From JAMCZC01 sp964364925 (lineage in GTDB: Bacteria; Patescibacteriota; Microgenomatia; Levybacterales; UBA12049), in NCBI GenBank assembly GCA_964364925.1, contig CAYIOB010000055.1, positions 1-5,111 of the forward strand: a stretch of DNA of 5,111 bases, given 5' to 3'. The position numbers and the translations under genes are program-made. Numbering within the stretch: position 1 is the stretch's first letter; the number at the start of each line of letters is the position of its first letter. Shown here in pieces: positions 1 to 5,048 of the stretch. A model generated the notes under the pieces. That model was given only the letters and a program-made list of their open reading frames with translations, made no database searches and had not been told where the DNA came from.

Positions 1-421
1 TATCATAGGTTTTATGGTAATCCAGATGCTCATTTGTTACATTGGTTAAAACTCCTACTTTAATCGGAATTCCCACGATTCTGTTTTGATCAATTGCATG
101 GGACGTAACTTCTAAAACAAAATATTCTGATTTTTTATTTCGGGCTTTTCTTAAAAATTTTTGAAGTAAAAAAGAAGCCGGAGTGGTAACATGAGAACCC
201 GTATCGTACGCCTTGCCATCAATTACAGCGGCTATGCTTGAAATCATCGAAACCTTAGCTCCTGAACTTTTTAAAATATGGTAAATCAAGTATACTGTCG
301 TTGTTTTTCCATCCGTTCCGGTTACGGCTACTACTTTCATTTTTCTCGAAGGAAAAAAGAATAAAATATTAGCAAAAATTGCTACAAAAAAATGGTAAAT
401 ATTTTTAATCCTTTGCCACAT
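1..421 (-). CDS. murE: MurE-type Mur ligase, N-terminal part (runs off the left edge)
   Basis: The first 140 codons are present; the rest lies outside the window. MurE ligases add the third residue (meso-diaminopimelate or lysine) to UDP-MurNAc-L-Ala-D-Glu in the cytoplasm, using ATP. What is seen: an ATP loop VTGTDGKTTT at residues 33-42, HVTTP at 77-81, the MurE-like EVTSHAIDQNR at 104-114, and LTNVTNEHLDYHKTYD at 125-140, equivalent to the family's TN-x-x-x-DHLDYH segment. The SHAIDQ and DYH motifs favour MurE over MurC, MurD or MurF. The start is the ATG at 421, the most upstream one that fits; it leaves a segment IYHFFVAIFANILFFF (residues 8-23) before the first beta strand. The usual N-terminal UDP-binding domain (roughly 100 residues in typical MurE) is absent. 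An alternative start, Met28 (position 340), would remove the hydrophobic segment too. The C-terminal motif that chooses diaminopimelate or lysine is not visible. The gene lies head to head with DUF192, so it needs its own promoter. Confidence 0.88.
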   Translation of the reverse strand, partial: MWQRIKNIYHFFVAIFANILFFFPSRKMKVVAVTGTDGKTTTVYLIYHILKSSGAKVSMISSIAAVIDGKAYDTGSHVTTPASFLLQKFLRKARNKKSEYFVLEVTSHAIDQNRIVGIPIKVGVLTNVTNEHLDYHKTYD

Positions 422-427
422 CGCTAT

Positions 428-433
428 ATTATA
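428..433 (-). promoter_or_regulatory. Candidate -10 box of murE (leaderless)
   Basis: The minus strand reads TATAAT at 433-428, then six bases (ATAGCG), then the murE ATG. A transcript starting at the usual distance from a -10 box would begin at or beside the A of the ATG. I see no TTGACA-like -35 at 16-18 bases spacing and no well-placed SD sequence; AAGAGG is 12 bases from the ATG. The perfect consensus is seen; promoter function is inferred. Confidence 0.45.
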
Positions 434-476
434 CCTCTTATTTAAAGCTTTCTCTACTCTTTTTAGGCTTAGGATG

Positions 477-482
477 TATAAT
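477..482 (+). promoter_or_regulatory. Candidate -10 box of the DUF192 gene (leaderless)
   Basis: TATAAT lies five bases (AAATT) before the ATG at 488, so transcription would start at or next to the start codon. No clear -35 is visible at 16-18 bases spacing. An AGGA at 471-474 is 13 bases from the ATG, which is too far for an ordinary SD sequence and upstream of the predicted transcript start. Together with the murE box it forms a perfect 7-base inverted pair (ATTATAC at 428-434, GTATAAT at 476-482) in a 66-base divergent promoter region, where any -35 elements would overlap. Confidence 0.4.
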
Positions 483-487
483 AAATT

Positions 488-820
488 ATGATCAAAAATA
501 GAACCAAAAATACGGATATATCTAAGGATTTTAAACTACTGAAAGATTTCCGGAGCAAAAGTAAAGGCTTAATTAATAGCAAAACTCCCGAAACCGTTGT
601 TTTTTATACCAGGTTTGGCATTCATACATTTGGAATGAAATATCCGATTGATATAATAATTACCGACAAAAAATTTAGAGTTATTTGCGTTAAAGAAAAT
701 CTTCAGCCAAACCGAGTATTTTTATGGAACCCGAAAGGCAACTTAGTAATTGAATTGGAAAAAGGAGCGATTAAAAAAAGCCAAACGGAAGTAAACGATT
801 TTTTGGAAATTAACTTATAG
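488..820 (+). CDS. DUF192 (UPF0127) family protein
   Basis: A 110-residue protein recognised as DUF192 by its central block TFGMKYPIDIIITD (residues 47-60, matching the family pattern of an aromatic or small residue, Met, then P-[IL]-D and a hydrophobic strand ending in D). The following VICVKENLQPN (65-75) and the strand ELEKGAIKKS (89-98), equivalent to the family's ELPaG turn, also fit. DUF192 is a small beta-rich domain of unknown biochemical role. Many members are secreted, but this one has no signal peptide or membrane segment and should be cytoplasmic. Length is near the family's usual size, with about 30 charged N-terminal residues. The only ATG in a suitable place is at 488. It is the only plus-strand gene in the window, set between two Mur ligase genes. 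Its stop overlaps the end of murF by 6 bases, and it starts 66 bases from murE in divergent orientation. Family assignment is firm; function unknown. Confidence 0.82.
   Translation: MIKNRTKNTDISKDFKLLKDFRSKSKGLINSKTPETVVFYTRFGIHTFGMKYPIDIIITDKKFRVICVKENLQPNRVFLWNPKGNLVIELEKGAIKKSQTEVNDFLEINL
773..806 (-). terminator. Weak candidate terminator for murF
   Basis: Read on the minus strand just after the murF stop, CCAAA (806-802) can pair with TTTGG (785-781) across a 16-base loop, followed by C and then seven T (779-773). The T run is convincing, but the stem is only five pairs with two G-C pairs, so this is a tentative call. It lies inside the 3' end of the oppositely directed DUF192 gene, because the two genes leave no space between them. 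Confidence 0.28.
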
Positions 821-2158
821 AGATTGCTCCCGTTTTTTATCCCAAAACTCTCCTCTTCTGCAAAGCTTTTCTGTATCTTTAGAATTTTTTAAAAGCATTT
901 CCACAACTCTCTCAAGAAAAAGAGTATTTTGGGAACTTTTTACCAAAATTAAATCTTGGGACTTAATAATTTTTAACATTTCGTCTTTAGCATTTGTAAA
1001 AGTGGGAAAAGCATAAAATAAAAAATTATTGTTTTTAAGAATTTGCGCCACAAATTTCTGCATCAAAGGCCCTATTAAAATCGCTATGTCACAAGTTCCC
1101 AATATTTTTTTAGCAATTATTTGGTGCTGTTTCCCGCTTAGTGTTCCAAGTTCACGCATGTCGCCTAAGATTGCAACTTTTCGTCTTTTCCCGGCAATTT
1201 TTTTAAGCATTTCAAGAATATCTAAAAGAGGAGTTAAAGTAGCATTGTTGTAGGAAGAATCAATAATCGTCGTTTCTTTTATGCCGGTGAAAACACTCAT
1301 TCGTCCGGGCGGTAATGAAAAATTCTTTTCAAGAGCTTTAACTGCTTCTTCTTCCGAAAAACCAAGCTTAGTAGCAACCGCAATTGCCATAAGAAACGAA
1401 TAGGCGTAGTGACTTGGCAAAGGAGTATTTAATTTTACAGCGTACATTTTCCCTTTATGATAAAAATTAACTTTAAAACTGCTAATACTTGTTTCTATCT
1501 CCTGGGCAAAAAAATCCGCTTTTGAATTACTTAAAGATACCGAAATAACATCTGCCTTAATTTTATTTAAATATTTTTGCGTTTGCCCATCATCCGCATT
1601 TACAACCGCTGTTTGCTGTTTCCCAAGGCGGGTAATAAGCAAACTTTCCTGCCTTGCTGTTAAATCAAGAATTTTCCTTGCTCTTTCTTCCTGACTGCTA
1701 TCTTTAACCAAAGGATCAAAATATTCACTGTGCTCAAGCGAGATATTAGTTAATACCCCAACTTGCGGCTTAACGATTCTAAGAAGATAGCTCATGTTCT
1801 TGGGCTCAAAAGGACCGTCTATGCCCATTTCCGCTACGTAGAAATCATAATGTCTCCAGTCAAGCAAAACTTTAAACGGAGCCAAAATAAAAGCTTTAAA
1901 CCAGTCCGAAACCGAATAATTGTTTATGGATATTCCTAAAATACTTAACGGAATTCCGGTTTCACTGTTTTTACCCATTCCCTGTCTAACTTTGTACTTT
2001 TCTTTAAGAATTGAGTAAATGAGTCCTGAAAGAGAAGTTTTACCGCTTGCCCCGCCAATTCCAATGACAATTGGATTTATTTTCTTTAGCTGAAGCTTAG
2101 CCAATATTCTAAAATAAAAAAGAACCGGCTTAATCAGGATTTCTCTTATCTTTCTCAC
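815..2158 (-). CDS. murF: MurF-type Mur ligase lacking the N-terminal domain
   Basis: MurF adds D-Ala-D-Ala to the UDP-MurNAc-tripeptide with ATP, the last cytoplasmic step of stem peptide synthesis. The 447-residue product shows an ATP loop GGASGKTS (35-42), GKNSETGIPLSIL (62-74, equivalent to the MurF G-N-x-N-x-x-G-x-P-L segment), VAEMGIDGP (108-116), VLTNISLEHSEYF (135-147), VVNADD (185-190), PPGRMSVF (283-290), IIDSSYNNAT (298-307) and VAILGDMRELG (328-338), the MurF signature block. Oddities: the usual first domain, about 80-100 residues before the ATP loop, is missing. Residues 83-102 look like an extra hydrophobic insertion. The family's DDSYNANP reads DSSYNNAT and its KGSR reads KSSQ (407-410). 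A basic tail with LCRRGEFWDKKRE ends the protein. The start is GTG at 2158, the most upstream start in frame after ftsI, 28 bases beyond the ftsI stop; no SD sequence is seen. Its stop overlaps the DUF192 stop region. Family firm; exact substrate inferred. Confidence 0.88.
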   Translation of the reverse strand: MRKIREILIKPVLFYFRILAKLQLKKINPIVIGIGGASGKTSLSGLIYSILKEKYKVRQGMGKNSETGIPLSILGISINNYSVSDWFKAFILAPFKVLLDWRHYDFYVAEMGIDGPFEPKNMSYLLRIVKPQVGVLTNISLEHSEYFDPLVKDSSQEERARKILDLTARQESLLITRLGKQQTAVVNADDGQTQKYLNKIKADVISVSLSNSKADFFAQEIETSISSFKVNFYHKGKMYAVKLNTPLPSHYAYSFLMAIAVATKLGFSEEEAVKALEKNFSLPPGRMSVFTGIKETTIIDSSYNNATLTPLLDILEMLKKIAGKRRKVAILGDMRELGTLSGKQHQIIAKKILGTCDIAILIGPLMQKFVAQILKNNNFLFYAFPTFTNAKDEMLKIIKSQDLILVKSSQNTLFLERVVEMLLKNSKDTEKLCRRGEFWDKKREQSL

Positions 2159-2167
2159 AATAGACGT

Positions 2168-2196
2168 ATTATAGCCTATTTTTCTGCTATTGTCCG
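2168..2196 (-). promoter_or_regulatory. Candidate promoter for murF
   Basis: On the minus strand, CGGACA (2196-2191, four of six matches to TTGACA) is followed after exactly 17 bases by a perfect TATAAT (2173-2168). The murF GTG lies nine bases further on, so the transcript would carry only about 2-4 leader bases. The -35 part falls in the last codons of ftsI. It may give murF expression separate from, or in addition to, read-through from ftsI. Motifs and spacing are seen; activity is inferred. Confidence 0.42.
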
Positions 2197-3869
2197 CTCG
2201 GAGGGATTCCGTAATAAGAAAGAATATTTTTTGCTATTTCAAAAAAAATCGGAGCGGCTGTTTCCGCGCCGTAAATAGATGTTGTCGGTCTATTCAATAT
2301 GACCAACATCACAAACTTAGGATTATCTGCCGGAGCAAATCCCACAAATGAAGCAATTGTCTGGTTAGGGTCATAACGGCCTTCAACAGGTATAGAGGCT
2401 GTTCCTGTTTTACCGGCTATTCTGTAACCCTTAAGACGCACCCAAGAGGCTTCTCCCTTATTTACCGCGTTTACCATCATCTCGGTCATTACCCTGGCTG
2501 TTTGCGGACTTATAGGCTCGCCTACGACTTTAGGCGGTATTTTAACTAGGGTTCCATCGGAATTTTCTACCGCCGAAACTACGTGGGGCTCCATCCTTTT
2601 ACCTTCATTTGCAATAGCGCCTATTGAACTTAATAACTCTATAGGGGTAACCGATATACCCTGCCCAAAGCCTGTTGTGGCTAAATCAACGGTATACCAC
2701 TTTTCTTTTGGCTTTAAAAAAGCAGAAACTTCTCCCTGTAAGTCTATGCCAGTACTGTTTCCTATTCCAAATTTATTTAAATAGTTAATCATTCTGTCTA
2801 AGCCCAGTTTTTGCGCTACGAATACCATTCCGGTATTATCCGAATGCAGAATTGTATCTGCCATATTTATATTTTTATAATATTTATTATTCCACGTTCG
2901 AATGTCGTACCCTCCCACAGCAACAGGACCGGCGCATCTGTCGCACTTTGTTTGAGGCGTAATTACCTTAGAATCCAAAGCAGAAGACATCACAAGCGGT
3001 TTAAAAGTCGAACCGGGCTCGTATAAATCCGATATAAAAGGATTTTTGTATAGGCTGTCGGAGAAATCCTGATAATTTCTCGGGTCAAAAGCAGGGAAGG
3101 AGGCCATTGCTAAAATCTCGCCGGTTTTAGGATCCATAACGCCAACCATTCCGCTTGCTGCTCCGTATTTATCAATACTTTCCTTTAATACTCTTTCGAC
3201 CAAAAACTGAATTGGCCTATTTAAACTTAAAACAAGACTGCTTCCGTCTATTTGCCCGGACTGCTGGTTAAGTCTTGCCAATATGGGTTTTCCAAATGCG
3301 TCATGAATTTGCATTGCGCTTCCTGTCTTTCCCTTTAAAAGCCTGTTATAGTAACCTTCTAAACCGAAATAGCCTTTGTCTCCTCCGGCTTCGTCTTTAC
3401 CGACAAATCCCACAAGCTGCGCCGCTAAAGATGCTTCGGGGTAAAAACGGCTATACTGCTGTTGGAAACCTATTCCGGGCAAGTTTAATTTATCAAGTCT
3501 ATTTTTTGTCTGCGTATCAATTCCCGATGTTAAAGTCACCCAAAATCTATCAAGAGAAAGACTCGCGCTAATCGAGGCTGCATCTAAGCTTAAAATCTGA
3601 GAAAGCGTATTAATAGCGGTCTTCTTATCTTTAATTTCTTTAGGGTTTGCAAAAACAAGGTAAGAAATCTTGTTTGTAACTATTGGGAATCCATCCGAAC
3701 TTCTTATTTCTCCTCTTTGAGGGAAAATGGTTATCGTTCTACCATACTGAAGCTGACCAAGCGTGGACAATTCCTGCGCTTTTACTACCTGCCAATAAAA
3801 AAGCCTGCCAATTACCAAAATAAAAAGCAAAACCAAAATTAGAAAAATGAAGCGATATCTCCATATCAT
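2187..3869 (-). CDS. ftsI: FtsI/PBP2-type peptidoglycan D,D-transpeptidase (division penicillin-binding protein)
   Basis: A class B penicillin-binding protein that cross-links stem peptides outside the membrane during septum formation. The 560 residues contain a short cytoplasmic start, one membrane helix (about 5-27), the N-terminal dimerisation domain opening with QRGEIRSSDG (51-60), FYPEASLAAQLVGFVG (142-157) and GLEGYYNRLLKG (169-180), and then the transpeptidase domain from about 235. All three catalytic motifs are intact: STFK with nucleophile Ser287 and Lys290, SDN (343-345) and KTGT (487-490). The conserved TGFGQGISVTP lies at 399-409. No PASTA domains follow; the protein ends soon after the transpeptidase domain, as in FtsI. 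The only cysteines are C309 and C312 (CDRC), in the domain expected outside the cell. The ATG at 3869 overlaps the ftsL stop as ATGA with no SD sequence, suggesting translational coupling. Neighbours MraZ, RsmH and FtsL support FtsI rather than an elongation PBP2. Confidence 0.93.
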   Translation of the reverse strand: MIWRYRFIFLILVLLFILVIGRLFYWQVVKAQELSTLGQLQYGRTITIFPQRGEIRSSDGFPIVTNKISYLVFANPKEIKDKKTAINTLSQILSLDAASISASLSLDRFWVTLTSGIDTQTKNRLDKLNLPGIGFQQQYSRFYPEASLAAQLVGFVGKDEAGGDKGYFGLEGYYNRLLKGKTGSAMQIHDAFGKPILARLNQQSGQIDGSSLVLSLNRPIQFLVERVLKESIDKYGAASGMVGVMDPKTGEILAMASFPAFDPRNYQDFSDSLYKNPFISDLYEPGSTFKPLVMSSALDSKVITPQTKCDRCAGPVAVGGYDIRTWNNKYYKNINMADTILHSDNTGMVFVAQKLGLDRMINYLNKFGIGNSTGIDLQGEVSAFLKPKEKWYTVDLATTGFGQGISVTPIELLSSIGAIANEGKRMEPHVVSAVENSDGTLVKIPPKVVGEPISPQTARVMTEMMVNAVNKGEASWVRLKGYRIAGKTGTASIPVEGRYDPNQTIASFVGFAPADNPKFVMLVILNRPTTSIYGAETAAPIFFEIAKNILSYYGIPPSGQ

Positions 3870-4150
3870 TGTTTAAGAGCAATAGGTATTGGATTTGTCA
3901 GAACAAAACTTGTTTCCTCTTTAACAAATCCCGAGCTATTCGCTTGAGACAATAAATTTGTTAGGGAAGACAAAGAATACAATTTTTCACTAAGCAGGGT
4001 ATTTTCTGTTTTATAAAAATTAATTTTATCCCCTATTGCCCCAAGAACCTGTCCCGAAGTAGAGATTCTATTCGAGGCAAATGTTTTAATAACCGACAAA
4101 GCAAGTATTACGATTACTAAAAATCCTATTACAAGAGCTGGTTTTCTCAT
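3866..4150 (-). CDS. ftsL: FtsL/DivIC-like small division membrane protein
   Basis: A 94-residue bitopic protein: basic start MRKP, one membrane helix (about residues 5-24), then an extracytoplasmic part with a short heptad-like stretch (about 40-70, including KTENTLLSEKLYSL) and a tail with VLTNPIPIAL. FtsL proteins join FtsB and FtsQ at the division site and activate FtsW-FtsI. Sequence similarity in this family is poor, so the call rests on topology, size and position between rsmH and ftsI, the standard ftsL slot. I chose the ATG at 4150, one base after the rsmH stop. A TTG at 4165, in the same frame, would add five residues and overlap rsmH by 14 bases; its only support is a weak AAGAG just upstream. 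The TGA stop overlaps the ftsI ATG as ATGA. DivIC/FtsB is a possible alternative name. Confidence 0.75.
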   Translation of the reverse strand: MRKPALVIGFLVIVILALSVIKTFASNRISTSGQVLGAIGDKINFYKTENTLLSEKLYSLSSLTNLLSQANSSGFVKEETSFVLTNPIPIALKQ

Positions 4151-4151
4151 A

Positions 4152-5048
4152 TTAATTTTTTTCAAAAACTCTTAATTTTGCGCTTCTGCTTCTTGAGTTA
4201 CTCTCTATTTCTTCTTTTCCGGCAGTTACCGGTTTCTTAGTTATTATTTTTCCCATATTTCTTTTTTGAAAATCAATAAAACTTTGTTTAACAATCCTAT
4301 CTTCTAAAGAATGAAAACTTATTACTGCTACTCTCGCCCCGCTTTCTAACAGATTCAGGGTCTTTGGCAAAGCTATCTTTATATTTTCAAGCTCATCGTT
4401 TACTGCGATTCTTAATGCCTGAAATACTCTTTTACCTATTTGCGCTTTAGTAAAATCCGTTATTTCACCTTTTATGCCTAAAGCCTTCTGGATAACGCCG
4501 GACAAATCTCCTGTTGTTTGAATCGGCGCTACTCTACGGGCGCCAACAATACTGCTAGAAATGGCGCGAGCACGACGCTCTTCACCCAGCTTAATAAATA
4601 TTTCATAAAGTTCTCCTTTCGATAAGATATTTAAAAGATCGCTGGCCTTAACTCCCAGCTCCTTATCCATTCTCATGTCAAGCGGGCCTCCTTTTAAGAA
4701 ACTGAATCCGCGCTTGCCGTTTTCAAGCTGGTAAGACGAAACTCCCAAGTCAAAAATTATGCCTTTGACCTTATTAAAATTATTTGAATGTGCAATTTCT
4801 TCTAAATTTTTAAAATTCCCCTTGGCTAACGTCAATTTGAAATTTGAAATTTGAAATTTGAAATTCCTCTCAACATAATCTAAAGCTTCCTGATCAAAAT
4901 CTATCCCCAAAACTATTCCGCCTCTTTTTATAATTTCTAGCGTATGTCCTCCGCCGCCCAGGGTCGCATCTATATATTTTCCGCCTTTTTTAACTTGTAA
5001 AAAATCAATTGTTTCTTTTAAAAGTACGCTCGTATGAAAGTTATTCAT
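4152..5048 (-). CDS. rsmH: 16S rRNA (cytosine1402-N4)-methyltransferase RsmH (MraW)
   Basis: RsmH methylates N4 of C1402 in 16S rRNA near the P site, using S-adenosylmethionine. With the start at 5048 the protein is 298 residues, about the family's usual length. It shows the canonical opening FHTSVLLKE (4-12), the SAM-binding YIDATLGGGGHT (25-36), GIDFD (48-52), DLGVSS (100-105), GPLDMRMD (121-128), FQALRIAVNDEL (209-220), ISFHSLEDR (243-251) and the basic end RSRSAKLRVFEK. The HPATR normally found before FQALRI reads QIGKR (203-207), keeping only the Arg. Residues 62-72 are encoded by a 7-base tandem repeat. I chose ATG 5048 over the in-frame ATG 5072, because family members begin just before H-x-P/S-V-L-L. 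The shorter form overlaps mraZ by 8 bases instead of 32, and AAAGG lies three bases before it, a weak SD. It abuts the ftsL-like gene downstream. Confidence 0.95.
   Translation of the reverse strand: MNNFHTSVLLKETIDFLQVKKGGKYIDATLGGGGHTLEIIKRGGIVLGIDFDQEALDYVERNFKFQISNFKLTLAKGNFKNLEEIAHSNNFNKVKGIIFDLGVSSYQLENGKRGFSFLKGGPLDMRMDKELGVKASDLLNILSKGELYEIFIKLGEERRARAISSSIVGARRVAPIQTTGDLSGVIQKALGIKGEITDFTKAQIGKRVFQALRIAVNDELENIKIALPKTLNLLESGARVAVISFHSLEDRIVKQSFIDFQKRNMGKIITKKPVTAGKEEIESNSRSRSAKLRVFEKN
4834..4865. repeat. 7-base tandem repeat inside rsmH
   Basis: The plus strand carries four perfect copies of AATTTGA plus four further bases (AATT), 32 bases in all. On the coding strand it reads as repeats of TTTCAAA and encodes residues 62-72 of RsmH (NFKFQISNFKL). 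Seven is not a multiple of three, so gain or loss of one unit would break the frame, while three units (21 bases) would be neutral. It falls between the GIDFD motif and the DLGVSS motif, where the family varies in length. Confidence 0.9.

Noticed and set aside
474..491. Five-codon leader frame (MYNKL) whose TGA overlaps the DUF192 ATG
   Set aside because: Its ATG overlaps the predicted -10 box and would lie upstream of the likely transcript start; too short to separate from chance.
764..838. Possible plus-strand terminator for DUF192: GGAGCGA (764-770) pairing with TTGCTCC (824-830), then six T (833-838)
   Set aside because: The loop would be 53 bases and the stem includes a G-T pair; too weak to list as a feature although the T run is suggestive.
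1029..1253. Plus-strand open frame of 74 codons
   Set aside because: It lies wholly inside murF on the other strand and its product resembles no family; a shadow of the coding sequence.
2811..3026. Plus-strand open frame of 71 codons
   Set aside because: Antisense to the FtsI transpeptidase domain, with no recognisable protein features; a shadow.
3275..3571. Plus-strand open frame of 98 codons
   Set aside because: Antisense to the FtsI N-terminal domain, no family resemblance and no start signals; a shadow.
4151..4165. TTG start at 4165 for the ftsL-like gene
   Set aside because: It would overlap rsmH by 14 bases and TTG is a rare start; the ATG at 4150 directly after the rsmH stop keeps the same topology.
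4834..4865. CRISPR-like or origin-like reading of the heptamer repeat
   Set aside because: There are no spacers, the units are directly adjacent, and the array sits inside a conserved reading frame; a simple tandem repeat explains it.
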